A stretch of DNA of 38,834 nt from Opitutales bacterium (GCA_030725715.1 JANRFG010000008.1:2929-41762); one strand, 5' to 3'; positions 1-8,294 are shown, counted from the stretch's first letter. Notes: a model not told the origin generated them from the letters alone. Made by a program: numbers and translations.

Positions 1-19
1 TCGCATCCGTCGGGGTTAA

Positions 20-152
20 GGGCGGACGCGATAGTGATCACGTCCCTACCTCGATGCAGAGGGAGAGCCAAGGGGAGACCGGAAACCGGGAGGTCTGCTG
101 CGGGCATGATTGATAAACCCCAGCCAATCATCCGGTCTCCGGTTTCCCTTTG
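20..152 (+). repeat. Composite intergenic repeat, copy 1
   Basis: A REP-like hairpin (24-50) is followed by a heptamer-built long hairpin. The arm at 73-89 reads as GGAGACC/GGAAACC heptamers and pairs imperfectly with 132-148 (15 of 17 positions), leaving a 42-nt loop. The whole element recurs in inverse orientation at 8650-8774. The inverse copy matches the hairpin, the segment CTACCTCGATGC, both arms and the CCCCAGCC in the loop, and lacks one heptamer of the right arm. A half copy lies at 8405-8441. The reading frames through it are non-genic: both full copies translate to a similar arginine-rich peptide only because the DNA is repeated. Confidence 0.8.
24..50 (-). repeat. REP-like hairpin 1 (CTACC foot)
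   Basis: Arms GGACGCGAT (24-32) and ATCACGTCC (37-45), loop AGTG, one mismatch, followed directly by CTACC (46-50). Read on the minus strand this is a GGTAG foot followed by a 9-nt-arm hairpin, the design of bacterial REP elements. The stem is the same class as hairpin 7 at 8744-8770. Confidence 0.7.
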
Positions 153-171
153 CGCGAACTTAACCGCCCTC

Positions 172-203
172 TGGCCAACCGGCCAACGGGTCAACGGATC
201 AAC
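172..203. repeat. Degenerate octamer array after purC
   Basis: Four 8-bp units in register: TGGCCAAC, CGGCCAAC, GGGTCAAC, GGATCAAC. The array ends 5 bp from the purC stop codon (purC is on the minus strand, stop at 209-211). Similar 7-8 bp arrays touch the stops of ftsK, the 8858 gene and the DUF1552 gene. Function unknown. Confidence 0.65.
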
Positions 204-208
204 CTCTC

Positions 209-1105
209 TTACGCCGTCAGCCGCTCGAGGCACTCCGCGTAGAGGGCCTGCGTCTTCTGCACGACGTCGGCCGGCAGGGTCGGGCCCGGCGCGGTCTTGT
301 CCCAAGGCTGGGTCTCGAGCCAGTCGCGGACGAACTGCTTGTCGTAAGAAGGCTGGGCGCGGCCGGGCTGCCAGGTGGCGGCGGGCCAGTAACGGGAAGA
401 GTCGGGCGTGAGGACTTCGTCGATGAGGACGAGTGAGCCGTCGGGGGCGGTGCCGAATTCGAACTTCGTGTCGGCGAGGATCACGCCGGCCTTGGCCGCG
501 CGTTCGGCGCCCATGCGGTAGAGCGCGAGGGACGTCTCCTGGATCGTGCGGAAGACCTTCTCGCCGAGGATCTCGCCGCAGCGGGCGCGGGTGATCGCCT
601 CGTCGTGGCCTTCGGCGGCCTTGGTCGAAGGGGTGAAGATTGGCTGGGGAAGCTTGGAGCCGTCGAGCAGGCCGGCCGGCAGCGGGTGGTCGAGGATCGC
701 GCCGGTCTTCTGGTATTCCTTGAAACCGCCGCCGGCCAGGTAGCCGCGGACGACCGCTTCGACCGGCAGGGGCTGGAGCTTGCGCACGAGCATCGAGCGC
801 GGGATCAGGTGCTCGTGGCCATGCAGGGCCTTGGCCAGCGCGTTGGCGTGGTCGGGCACGAGATGGGTCGGGAAGACGAGGCGGGCCTGGTCGAACCACC
901 AGAGGCTGATCTGGGTGAGCAGGATGCCTTTGCCCGGGACGCCGTTGGGCATGACCACGTCGAACGCCGAGAGACGGTCCGTCGCGACGATGAGGTAATG
1001 CGTGCCGAGGTCGAAGACCTCGCGGACCTTGCCCTTCGCCTTGAGCGGGTAGGGCAGGCCGGTGACGGTCATCAGCGCTTCGGCGGGCAGGGGCGGCGTC
1101 TTCAT
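209..1105 (-). CDS. purC: SAICAR synthetase (phosphoribosylaminoimidazole-succinocarboxamide synthase)
   Basis: Cytosolic enzyme of de novo purine synthesis that joins aspartate to CAIR using ATP, giving SAICAR. The N-terminus shows the family pattern KGKVREVFDLG and then a SAFDVVMPNGVPGKG segment. The middle has VEAVVRGYLAGGG, FTPSTKAAEGHDE, and near the C-terminus LIDEVLTPDSSRYWP, all hallmarks of the single-domain SAICAR synthetase of about 300 residues. The ATG at 1105 gives 298 residues; the reading frame stays open to 1144, but that extension is unconserved. A TTGCCC, 17 bp, CTATCT promoter-like pair lies 39 nt upstream. It is divergent from the TatD gene. No other pur gene is in the window. 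Confidence 0.95.
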   Translation of the reverse strand: MKTPPLPAEALMTVTGLPYPLKAKGKVREVFDLGTHYLIVATDRLSAFDVVMPNGVPGKGILLTQISLWWFDQARLVFPTHLVPDHANALAKALHGHEHLIPRSMLVRKLQPLPVEAVVRGYLAGGGFKEYQKTGAILDHPLPAGLLDGSKLPQPIFTPSTKAAEGHDEAITRARCGEILGEKVFRTIQETSLALYRMGAERAAKAGVILADTKFEFGTAPDGSLVLIDEVLTPDSSRYWPAATWQPGRAQPSYDKQFVRDWLETQPWDKTAPGPTLPADVVQKTQALYAECLERLTA

Positions 1106-1195
1106 CCTGCCACGGAGATAGGGCAGGGCGGGGCGGCAGGGCAAGGTGGTTCGTCGTTGAGGCGGCGGCGTCCGCGGTCAGCCTCGGAGCGACCG

Positions 1196-1990
1196 ATGGA
1201 TCTTCGCGACGCTCATTGCCATTACCAGTTCGCCGAGGTGCCGTATGCGGCGGTCGAGCAGGCCCGGGCGGACGGCGTCGGTCAGGCGATGATCAACGGC
1301 AGCGCGCCCGCCGACTGGGCCGACGTGGCCGCCCTCGCGCGCCGCGATCCGCGCAACCGCGTCTCGTTCGGCCTGCATCCGTGGGATGTCCCCACCGCGC
1401 CGCCGGGCTGGGAGGCGGAGCTCCGCGCGGTCCTGCTCGCGCACCCGGCCGCCGGCGTCGGCGAGATGGGCCTCGACCGTTGGGTGAAGGACTTCGATCC
1501 CGTCGCCCAGGAGGCGGCTTTCCGGACGCAGCTCGCCCTGGCCGTCGAACTCGACCGCGCGCTCACCATCCACGCCGTCAAGGCGATCGGCCCGCTCATG
1601 GATATCCTGCGCGGCGCCGAACTGCCGCGACGTGGCTTCCTGCTGCATAGCTGGAACGGGCCGGTCGAGCTCGTGCCGGCGCTCGCGAAGCTCGGCGCGT
1701 ATTTCTCCTTCAGCGCGCACCACCTCATCCCGCGCAAGGCCGACCTGCGCGTCCAGTTCGCCGCGGCCATCCCGCGCGAACGCATCCTGGTCGAGACCGA
1801 CGCGCCCGCGCTCTGCCCTGCGCCGGAGTTACGCCTGCGCGAACTCGCGCCGGACGCCGCCGGCACGGAGCAGAACCATCCGTCGAATCTCGTGCGTAAC
1901 AACGCCGAGCTCGCGCGGACCATGGGCGTCACGCCGGAGGAATCCGCCGCGCTCACCTCCGCGAACTTCGCCCGCCTATTCGGGGCGTAA
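1196..1990 (+). CDS. TatD family metal-dependent hydrolase
   Basis: Protein of 264 residues with TIM-barrel TatD features: an N-terminal D-A-H-C-H metal motif (His7, His9), FGLHPW, GEMGLDRW with the metal-binding Glu, LLHSWNG with a His, and LVETDAP near the C-terminal third. Family members are Mg-dependent 3'-5' exonucleases or deoxyribonucleases; the substrate here is not deducible. The start is the ATG at 1196, since the metal motif normally lies at the extreme N-terminus; the frame is open far upstream only as antisense to purC. The 3' end overlaps the convergent tcdA gene by 15 bp. Confidence 0.88.
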   Translation: MDLRDAHCHYQFAEVPYAAVEQARADGVGQAMINGSAPADWADVAALARRDPRNRVSFGLHPWDVPTAPPGWEAELRAVLLAHPAAGVGEMGLDRWVKDFDPVAQEAAFRTQLALAVELDRALTIHAVKAIGPLMDILRGAELPRRGFLLHSWNGPVELVPALAKLGAYFSFSAHHLIPRKADLRVQFAAAIPRERILVETDAPALCPAPELRLRELAPDAAGTEQNHPSNLVRNNAELARTMGVTPEESAALTSANFARLFGA

Positions 1991-2758
1991 GAGCGAAAGG
2001 CGCAGCGCCTCGCCGGCGGCCGCGAGGCCGAACGCGCCGGCCACATGGGCGGCCGTGCCGTAGCCCCATTCGCAGTTCGGACGCAGGTCTTCGCCTTCGG
2101 GGATCTCGCCGCCGGGCAGGCCTTCGCAATCCGTCGGCTGGGTGAAAGGTTCGTCGGACCACACGCAGGAGACGCCGAAGGGCGTCTTGCCGCGAGGGAA
2201 GTCGAAGTTCTGGCGCAGGCGCTTGCGCACGAGCATCATCAGCGGGTCGTCGCGCGAGTCGCGCAGGTCGGTGACCTTGAGCCGCGTACCATCGAGGCGC
2301 CCGGCGCACCCGCCGACCGTGACCACGGGCAGCCTGCGGTTCACCGCTTCGGCGATCAGGCCGCATTTCGGCGAAAGCGCGTCCATCGCGTCGACGACCA
2401 CGCCGTCGAAATCCGCGAGCACCTCGTGCGGGTTGAAGCGCGAGAGGAAGCGCTGGTGGAGCGTCGTGCGGATGGCAGGATGGATCGCCCGCGCGCGTTC
2501 GGCGACCGCCTCCGTCTTCGGGCGGCCTTCGTTGCCGGCGATCGCGTGCAATTGCCGGTTCGTGTTCGAGACGCAGACCGCGTCGCCGTCGACGAGGGAG
2601 AGGTGGCCCGCGCCGGAGCGGGCGAGGGCTTCGACGGTCCAGGAGCCCACGCCGCCGAGGCCGACGACGAGGAAGGACGAGCGGGCCAGGCGCTCCATGC
2701 CGGCGCGCCCGTAGAGGCGGCCGATGCCGGCGAAGCGTTGGAGATGGTCCGCGTCCAT
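1976..2758 (-). CDS. tcdA: tRNA threonylcarbamoyladenosine dehydratase (ThiF/E1 fold)
   Basis: Protein of 260 residues. TcdA (YgdL/CsdL) uses ATP to cyclise t6A37 of tRNAs to ct6A. It has the Rossmann nucleotide motif GLGGVGSW (33-40), an acidic Asp after LVDGD, the N-x-N-R-Q segment (SNTNRQ, 65-70) typical of E1-like adenylating enzymes, and the TcdA-specific start RFAGIGRLYG with a PNCEWGYGTAAHVAGAFG end. The ATG at 2758 is chosen because the RF-GIGRLYG motif starts eight residues later; upstream codons in frame are unconserved. A TTGGAG, 17 bp, TTCATT promoter-like pair puts the transcript start at the ATG. Confidence 0.92.
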   Translation of the reverse strand: MDADHLQRFAGIGRLYGRAGMERLARSSFLVVGLGGVGSWTVEALARSGAGHLSLVDGDAVCVSNTNRQLHAIAGNEGRPKTEAVAERARAIHPAIRTTLHQRFLSRFNPHEVLADFDGVVVDAMDALSPKCGLIAEAVNRRLPVVTVGGCAGRLDGTRLKVTDLRDSRDDPLMMLVRKRLRQNFDFPRGKTPFGVSCVWSDEPFTQPTDCEGLPGGEIPEGEDLRPNCEWGYGTAAHVAGAFGLAAAGEALRLSLLRPE

Positions 2759-2764
2759 GCGCCC

Positions 2765-2793
2765 AATGAAGCGGGGAAGCGGCCGCACTCCAA
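2765..2793 (-). promoter_or_regulatory. Predicted promoter of tcdA (leaderless type)
   Basis: On the minus strand, TTGGAG (2793-2788), a 17-bp spacer and TTCATT (2770-2765), ending 6 nt before the ATG at 2758. A transcript starting 7 nt after the -10 would begin at the A of the start codon. Confidence 0.45.
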
Positions 2794-2855
2794 GGCGGAA
2801 GCGTCGGCCGGGTCCGGGCTTGCTGGCCGGCGACGGCGGGGCATCGTCGTCGGCG

Positions 2856-3341
2856 ATGTCCGTGAGTCCCGCCGCCAAGCCCCTGCATCCGCCCGCGGAG
2901 ACGCGTCTGCGGGCCGGCCTCAAGGTCGGCGTGATCGGCCTCGGCCTCGGCTTGCTCGGCGCCACCCTCTTCATCATCCCGGACCAGATGCCCGCCAACG
3001 CCGTGCTCAAGGTCTTCGCCGAAGCCCGGGCCGGACTGCTGACCGAGCGCTTCGAGCGGGAGGCCTGGCCGGCGGACGCCGAGCTCACGGTCGCCGTCGG
3101 GCCCGAGCGGGCGCCGCGTCTCCGCGCGCTCATCGAGGCCTGTCCGCTCGCGGGGACCTGGCGGTTCGCCGGCGTCAAGTCCGCGGGCGCGGTGGCGATC
3201 GTCTTCACGCCGGCCGAACCGGGCCAGGCTTACGAACGCTGCCTGCGGCTCGTGGACACGTGGATCGACGACGGCGATCCGGCGGCCGGCGACTTCGTCG
3301 TCGGGCCGGAATACGCGCGGCTCCGCCTCAGCGCTGAGTGA
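2856..3341 (+). CDS. Small single-pass membrane or secreted protein, unknown function
   Basis: Protein of 161 residues, not recognised. A basic N-terminal stretch is followed by a hydrophobic segment at about residues 25-44 (VGVIGLGLGLLGATLFIIP), probably a membrane anchor. The remainder is a soluble alpha/beta-looking domain with two internal cysteines (Cys98 and Cys127 by count), possibly extracytoplasmic. The ATG at 2856 is chosen because the frame upstream is arginine-rich read-through antisense to tcdA. A TTG triplet lies 36 nt upstream of this ATG. The 3' end overlaps the convergent prfA stop by 14 bp. Confidence 0.65.
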   Translation: MSVSPAAKPLHPPAETRLRAGLKVGVIGLGLGLLGATLFIIPDQMPANAVLKVFAEARAGLLTERFEREAWPADAELTVAVGPERAPRLRALIEACPLAGTWRFAGVKSAGAVAIVFTPAEPGQAYERCLRLVDTWIDDGDPAAGDFVVGPEYARLRLSAE

Positions 3342-4413
3342 TCGCTTCGGCCCGCTGGCGCAGGTCGGCGTCGAACAGCGCGTCGATGAGCGCGTCGAGG
3401 TCGCCCTCGAGCACCTGCTCGATGCCGTGGACCGTGAGGTCGATGCGGTGGTCCGTGATGCGGTTCTGGGGGAAGTTGTAGGTGCGGATGCGCTCCGAGC
3501 GGTCGCCGGAGCCCACCTGCGTCTTGCGGTCCTGGGCGCGCGCCTCGCGTTCCTTGGCGCGGGTCAGGTCGAGGAGGCGGGAGCGGAGGACGCGCAGGGC
3601 CTTCTGGCGGTTGCGCAGCTGCGAGCGTTCGTCGGCGCAGTAGACCATCAGCCCCGTCGGCTTGTGGATGATCTGCACCGCGGATTCGGTCTTATTGACG
3701 TGCTGACCGCCGGCGCCGCTCGCGCGGGCCACGGACATGTCGAGGTCTTCCGGCTTCAGCACCACCTCGGCCTCTTCGGCTTCGGGGAGGACCGCGACCG
3801 TGGCGGCCGACGTGTGCACGCGGCCCGAGGCCTCGGTGGCGGGCACGCGCTGGACGCGGTGCACGCCGGCCTCGTGGCGGAGGTGGGCCATCGCGCCTTC
3901 GCCTTCGACGAGCAGGACCGCGTCGCGGACCCCGCCGAGGTCGGACGGCGAAAGGGACATCAGCTCGTGCTTCCAGCCGCGCTTCTCGGCGAAGCGGGTG
4001 TAGGCGCGGAGGAGCTCGGCGGCGAAGAGGGAGGCCTCCTCGCCCCCCGTGCCGGCCCGGATTTCTACAAGAGCATTACGAGAATCGTCCGGATCGGGCG
4101 GGATGATGGACCGGATGAGCTGTTCGCGGGCCTTTTCGACGGCCGGGGCGAGGCGGGCGACCTCTTCGGCCGCCATCGCGCGGAGCTCCGGATCGGACTC
4201 GGCGCCCATCGTGCGGGCGTCCGCGAGCTCCTTTTCCAGGCCCGCCAGCACGTCGTCGGCCTTGACCGCCTTGGAGGTGAAGCGGAGTTCGGCGCCGAGG
4301 GCGGCCGCCCGGCGGTTGTCGGCGAACGTCGCCGGGTCGGCGAGCAGCGCCTCGAGCTCGGCCAGGCGGCGGCGGAAGCCGGTCAGGTCGGGGCGGAGGG
4401 GGTCGGCGGACAT
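3328..4413 (-). CDS. prfA: Peptide chain release factor 1
   Basis: Protein of 361 residues, full length for RF1. It ends translation at UAA and UAG by triggering peptidyl-tRNA hydrolysis on the ribosome. The stop-codon recognition tripeptide is PAT (191-193), the RF1 form rather than the SPF of RF2. The catalytic GGQ is at 235-237 in SGAGGQHVNKTESAV; its Gln is normally methylated by PrmC, which is not nearby. The start ATG at 4413 has no Shine-Dalgarno sequence. It is divergent from the HAD gene across a 107-bp gap. Confidence 0.97.
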   Translation of the reverse strand: MSADPLRPDLTGFRRRLAELEALLADPATFADNRRAAALGAELRFTSKAVKADDVLAGLEKELADARTMGAESDPELRAMAAEEVARLAPAVEKAREQLIRSIIPPDPDDSRNALVEIRAGTGGEEASLFAAELLRAYTRFAEKRGWKHELMSLSPSDLGGVRDAVLLVEGEGAMAHLRHEAGVHRVQRVPATEASGRVHTSAATVAVLPEAEEAEVVLKPEDLDMSVARASGAGGQHVNKTESAVQIIHKPTGLMVYCADERSQLRNRQKALRVLRSRLLDLTRAKEREARAQDRKTQVGSGDRSERIRTYNFPQNRITDHRIDLTVHGIEQVLEGDLDALIDALFDADLRQRAEAITQR

Positions 4414-4435
4414 CGGAGAAGAGGGTTAATCGGGC

Positions 4436-4464
4436 TTGGACAGAAGACGTCCGTTCGTTATTCA
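4436..4464 (+). promoter_or_regulatory. Predicted promoter of the HAD gene
   Basis: TTGGAC (4436-4441), a 17-bp spacer and TATTCA (4459-4464): one of the best sigma70-like pairs in the window. The expected transcript start is at 4470-4471, which coincides with an in-frame GTG at 4470. Confidence 0.5.
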
Positions 4465-4520
4465 ATGGAGTGCGGCAGGCTCCCCTCCGCAAGCCCGACC
4501 TTCATCCCTTTCCGACCGAT

Positions 4521-5546
4521 ATGCAGCCCAAGGAACCCGCGCTCCGCGGCACCCACGTCGTCACCTGCGTGTGGGACTTCGACAAGACCCTCTGTCCGGG
4601 GTACATGCAGACCCCGCTTTTCAAGGCCTTCGGCGTCGACGAGGAGCAGTTCTGGAAGGAGACCAACCAGCTGCCGGCCCTGTACGCGCGCAAGGGCATC
4701 CGCACGCCGAAGGACTCCGTCTACCTCAACCACCTGCTCAGCTACGTGAAGTCCGGCCTCATGAAGGGCCTGACCAACCGCCGCCTCCGCGAGCTCGGGG
4801 CCGAGATCGCGCTCTGCCCGGGCCTCCCGCAGTTCTTCCCCGCCCTCAAGGAGCACGTCCGGGAGCTCGGCCGGAAGCACAACGTCGAGGTCGTCCTCGA
4901 GCACTACGTCATCAGCACCGGCCTCGCCGAGATGATCCGCGGCACCTCGCTCGCCGAGCACTGCGACGGCATCTACGGCTGCGAGTTCCTCGAGCATCCG
5001 CTGCCCCCGCACTTCACCAAGCAGGACGAGCTCTCGCTGGACCTGCCGACCGAGATCACCCAGGTGGCCGCGATGGTCGACAACACCATCAAGACCCGCT
5101 TCCTCTTCGAGATCAACAAGGGCTCGAACAAGAACGCCGGGATCGACGTCAACGCCGTCGTCCGGCCCGAGGACCGCCGCGTGCCCTTCGAGAACATGAT
5201 CTACGTCGCCGACGGCCCCAGCGACGTCCCCGTCTTCTCGCTCCTGCGGAAGAACGGCGGCAAGGCCTTCGCCGTCTACGTGCCCGAGAGCGAGGCCGAG
5301 TTCGCGCAGAACGACGCCCTCCTGCAGGCCGGCCGCGTGCATGGCTACGGCCCGTGCGACTATTCCGCCGCCTCCTTCACCCCGAAGTGGATCCGCCACG
5401 CCCTCGCCGGCATGGTCGAGCGCCTCGCCCAGGAACACGCCCGCGCCCTCGCCGCGCGCGTCACCCGTCCGCCCCGCCACATCCACGCCGATCCGCTGCC
5501 GCCCGGCTCCGCGGACGCCGCTTCGCAGGGCACCCTTTTCGGCTAA
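4521..5546 (+). CDS. HAD superfamily hydrolase (putative phosphatase)
   Basis: Protein of 341 residues with the HAD catalytic motif I CVWDFDKTL near the N-terminus (nucleophile and acid Asp pair in D-x-D-x-T), a motif-II-like ISTG, and a motif IV region IYVADGPSDVPVFSL carrying the metal-binding acids. The large insert between motifs I and II is helical and Lys/Arg-rich. It resembles uncharacterised haloacid-dehalogenase-like proteins; the substrate is unknown. The ATG at 4521 is used, but an in-frame GTG at 4470 lies exactly 34 nt after the -35 box and would add 17 unconserved residues. It ends 5 bp before ftsK and is probably co-transcribed with it. Confidence 0.82.
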   Translation: MQPKEPALRGTHVVTCVWDFDKTLCPGYMQTPLFKAFGVDEEQFWKETNQLPALYARKGIRTPKDSVYLNHLLSYVKSGLMKGLTNRRLRELGAEIALCPGLPQFFPALKEHVRELGRKHNVEVVLEHYVISTGLAEMIRGTSLAEHCDGIYGCEFLEHPLPPHFTKQDELSLDLPTEITQVAAMVDNTIKTRFLFEINKGSNKNAGIDVNAVVRPEDRRVPFENMIYVADGPSDVPVFSLLRKNGGKAFAVYVPESEAEFAQNDALLQAGRVHGYGPCDYSAASFTPKWIRHALAGMVERLAQEHARALAARVTRPPRHIHADPLPPGSADAASQGTLFG

Positions 5547-5551
5547 TAATC

Positions 5552-8170
5552 ATGCCCGCTCCCGCCCGCAAACGTTCCGCCACGCTCGCCCGCCCGGCCA
5601 GCGAGAGCCGACCGATCCTCGCCGCCGTGCTCGCGCTCGGCGCCGCCTACCTGCTCGTGGCGATGCTCTTCAAGGGCGCCGCCGACCAGAACCTCCTCCC
5701 GCAGTGGCTCGAGCAGACCTTCGGCCTGCCGGCCGCCTCCGACGCGACCTTGACCGACAACCCCTGCGGCGCGTTCGGCGCCACGCTCGCGGTCGTCGTC
5801 TTCGCCCTCTTCGGCTACGCCGCCTTCCTCATCCCGTTCTTCCTCTTCGCCGCGGCGTGGTTCGCGCTCAACCAGCGCGCGCACACCCTGTGGCCGGTCA
5901 AGGTCACGCTGATGGCGCTGTGCGTCATCCTCTTCGCGCCCATCCTCACGCTGTGGCTCGGCACCGCCCGCGACGTCGCCATCGCCTTCGACCCGCGCGG
6001 CCCGGGCGGCGTGCTCGGCGAGACGCTCGACGCGGCGGTCTTCCGCCCGATCCTCGGCGACTACGGCACCTGGATCCTCGTCTTCCCTTACGGCTTCTGC
6101 CTCCTCGGCGCCCTCGCCGACGACCCCAAGGCCACGCTGGCCTCGTGGATCGCGGAGATGCGCGACGCCTTCGGCGCGTGGAACGCCGACCGCAAGGCCG
6201 CCGCCCTCAAGGCCGCCGAAGAACAGCGCCGCCGCGACCAGGCCGCCGACGAGCTCCGCCGCAAGCAGCAGGAAGTCGTCGGCGCCGTGATGTCCGTCCC
6301 GCAGCCGAAGGAGACCGCCAAGCCCGTCTCGAAGTCCGTCCCGGTCGAGGTCGACACCCCGCACGAAGGCCCGGCCGAGGACGAGGCCGCCGGCCCCGAC
6401 CTCGTCCGGCCGGACAACGTGAGCATCTCGCCCGCCGAGACGCCCAAGCCTGTGAAGGCCAAGGCGAAGAAGGACGGGACGGAAGAAACGGAAGACGGGG
6501 ACGAGGAAGAAGCCCCCGAAGCCAAGCCGCCGCGCAAGGCCCCCGAGCCGCTCGGCCCCAACGCCGGCAAGGTGCTCGTCGTCCAGCCCGACAAGATCGA
6601 GAAGGCCCGCGCGAGCCAGGTCGTCAAGAAGCGCGGCGACTACGTCTTCCCCGAGATCCGGATGCTCAACGAGCCCTCCGTGAACTCGAAGCTCGAGCCC
6701 GAGGACTTCCGCAAGCGCGCCGCCGACCTCATCGAGACCCTCAAGCAGTTCAAGGTCGACTGCGTGCCGGTCGATCCGGCCAACGGCGTCGACGTCGGCA
6801 TCCAGCAGGGCCCGTCGATCACCCGCTATGAGATCAAGCCCGCCCCGGGCGTGCGCGTGGAGAAGATCTCCAACCTCTCGAACAACATCGCGATGAACCT
6901 CGAGGCCGTCGCCGTGCGCATCCTGGCGCCCGTGCCGGGCAAGGGCACCGTCGGCATCGAGATCCCGAACAAGAACCGCAAGTCCGTCCTCCTGCGCGAG
7001 ATCATCGAATCCAAGGCCTGGGCCGAGGCCCAGATGGAGCTCCCCGTCGTGCTCGGCGTCGACAGCGTCACGAACAAGCCCGTCATCCAGGACCTCGCCA
7101 AGATGCCGCACGCGCTCATCGCCGGCGCCACCGGCCAGGGCAAGTCGGTCTGCATCAACTCGGTCATCGTCTCGCTCCTCTACCGCTGCACGCCGCAGGA
7201 CCTGCGCTTCATCATGGTCGACCCCAAAGTGGTCGAGCTGCAGATCTACAACAACCTGCCGCACCTGCTCATCCCGGTCGAGACCGACCCCAAGCGCGTG
7301 CCCGCCGCCCTCAAGTGGCTCATCGCGGAGATGTCGCAGCGCTACAAGATCTTCGCCAAGTGCGGCGTGAAGAACATCACCGGGTTCAACGCCAAGATCG
7401 CCAAGGAGGCCGGCGCGCCGAAGCAGGAGGAGCTCCCGCTCAGCCCCGAGGAGCAGGCCGCCGCCGCGGCCGCGGCCGAGGAGGTCATCGACGACGGCGT
7501 CCGCGTCCAGACCGAGAAGCTGCCTTACATCGTCTGCATCATCGACGAGATGGCCGACCTCATGATGGTCGCCGCGCAGGACATCGAGACCTCCGTCGCG
7601 CGCATCGCCCAGCTGGCCCGCGCCGCCGGCATCCACCTCGTGCTCGCCACGCAGCGTCCGTCGACCGACGTCATCACCGGCCTCATCAAGGCCAACCTGC
7701 CCACGCGCATCGGCTTCAAGGTCACCTCGCAGATCGACTCGCGCACCATCCTCGACCGCGGCGGCGCCGAGACCCTCATCGGCAACGGCGACATGCTCTT
7801 CGTGCCGCCGGGCAGCGCCACGCTCAACCGCGTGCAGGGCGCGTTCGTCGGCGAGCAGGAAGTCGCCGCCATCGTCGAGTTCCTCGCCGAGAAGAACGGC
7901 AAGCCCGAGTTCGCCCAGGACGTCATCAAGGCCATCAAGGACGGCGCCGAAGGCGGCGAGGACGGCGAGGACGGCGAGGCGGGCGAGGACCCGCTGGTGG
8001 CCCAGAGCTGGGCCATCATCAAGCAGACGCGCCGCGCCTCGGTCTCGATGCTCCAGCGCAAGCTCAGCATCGGCTACAACAAGGCGGCCCGCATCATGGA
8101 TATCCTGGAAGAGAAGGGCTACGTCGGCCCCGAGAACGGTTCGAGCCCCCGCGAGATCCTCGTCGACTAG
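5552..8170 (+). CDS. ftsK: DNA translocase FtsK/SpoIIIE
   Basis: Protein of 872 residues. It is a septum-anchored hexameric ATPase that pumps chromosome termini and activates XerCD at dif. About four N-terminal membrane segments lie at residues 21-40, 74-106, 115-137 and 172-188. A charged linker (about 190-355) has an acidic run and Lys/Pro stretches. The motor carries Walker A GATGQGKS (525-532) and Walker B IIDEMAD (Asp665, Glu666), with an Ala/Glu-rich insertion between them. A Gly/Glu/Asp-rich hinge leads to the C-terminal gamma winged helix (SMLQRKLSIGYNKAARIMD) that reads KOPS sites. The start ATG at 5552 lacks a Shine-Dalgarno sequence. A long opposite-strand frame across the gene is a GC-bias shadow. 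Confidence 0.97.
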   Translation: MPAPARKRSATLARPASESRPILAAVLALGAAYLLVAMLFKGAADQNLLPQWLEQTFGLPAASDATLTDNPCGAFGATLAVVVFALFGYAAFLIPFFLFAAAWFALNQRAHTLWPVKVTLMALCVILFAPILTLWLGTARDVAIAFDPRGPGGVLGETLDAAVFRPILGDYGTWILVFPYGFCLLGALADDPKATLASWIAEMRDAFGAWNADRKAAALKAAEEQRRRDQAADELRRKQQEVVGAVMSVPQPKETAKPVSKSVPVEVDTPHEGPAEDEAAGPDLVRPDNVSISPAETPKPVKAKAKKDGTEETEDGDEEEAPEAKPPRKAPEPLGPNAGKVLVVQPDKIEKARASQVVKKRGDYVFPEIRMLNEPSVNSKLEPEDFRKRAADLIETLKQFKVDCVPVDPANGVDVGIQQGPSITRYEIKPAPGVRVEKISNLSNNIAMNLEAVAVRILAPVPGKGTVGIEIPNKNRKSVLLREIIESKAWAEAQMELPVVLGVDSVTNKPVIQDLAKMPHALIAGATGQGKSVCINSVIVSLLYRCTPQDLRFIMVDPKVVELQIYNNLPHLLIPVETDPKRVPAALKWLIAEMSQRYKIFAKCGVKNITGFNAKIAKEAGAPKQEELPLSPEEQAAAAAAAEEVIDDGVRVQTEKLPYIVCIIDEMADLMMVAAQDIETSVARIAQLARAAGIHLVLATQRPSTDVITGLIKANLPTRIGFKVTSQIDSRTILDRGGAETLIGNGDMLFVPPGSATLNRVQGAFVGEQEVAAIVEFLAEKNGKPEFAQDVIKAIKDGAEGGEDGEDGEAGEDPLVAQSWAIIKQTRRASVSMLQRKLSIGYNKAARIMDILEEKGYVGPENGSSPREILVD

Positions 8171-8174
8171 AGTC

Positions 8175-8206
8175 GAGGGCACGAGGGCTCGAGGGCTCGA
8201 GGGCGT
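8175..8206. repeat. Degenerate octamer array after ftsK
   Basis: Four 8-bp units in register: GAGGGCAC, GAGGGCTC, GAGGGCTC, GAGGGCGT. The array starts 4 bp after the ftsK stop codon. Its reverse complement (units of the type CTCGAGCC) is the same family as the eight-unit array at 8791-8854, so the two arrays bracket the 8.2-8.8 kb island in inverted orientation. Confidence 0.7.
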
Positions 8207-8220
8207 CGCCCTTGCCTCGA

Positions 8221-8246
8221 GGTAGGGACAGCACCACGTGCGGTCC
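8221..8246 (+). repeat. REP-like hairpin 2
   Basis: GGTAG foot (8221-8225), arm GGACAGCAC (8226-8234), loop CAC, arm GTGCGGTCC (8238-8246), one mismatch. The stem is the same class as the perfect hairpin at 17116-17136 in the second island. Confidence 0.7.
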
Positions 8247-8249
8247 TCG

Positions 8250-8265
8250 TTCGCCGCAGGGCGAA
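8250..8265. repeat. Linker palindrome between REP-like hairpins
   Basis: TTCGCC (8250-8255) pairs with GGCGAA (8260-8265) across a 4-nt loop, and is followed by CCTAGG, not a clean CTACC foot. It lies between two same-direction hairpins, as spacer sequence in a BIME might. A comparable 7-bp palindrome without a foot lies at 8336-8353. Confidence 0.5.
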
Positions 8266-8269
8266 CCTA

Positions 8270-8294
8270 GGTAGGGGCACGATTCATCGTGACC
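8270..8294 (+). repeat. REP-like hairpin 3
   Basis: GGTAG foot (8270-8274), arm GGGCACGAT (8275-8283), 2-nt loop TC, arm ATCGTGACC (8286-8294), one mismatch near the base of the stem. Confidence 0.7.

Noticed and set aside
34-411. Arginine-rich reading frame at the left edge, with a similar frame at 8506-8760 on the minus strand
   Set aside because: The similarity comes from the composite DNA repeat (20-152 and 8650-8774). The first frame also runs through purC on the other strand.
605-1195. In-frame upstream extension of the TatD reading frame
   Set aside because: It is antisense to purC, has no family similarity, and the metal-binding motif fits a start at 1196.
5543-8182. 879-codon minus-strand frame across ftsK
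   Set aside because: A high-GC shadow: the plus-strand frame is an unmistakable FtsK with Walker motifs, while the antisense peptide is low-complexity Asp/Gly/Leu/Arg. Similar long antisense frames over 13272-16055, 4458-5486 and 10980-12527 were dismissed for the same reason.
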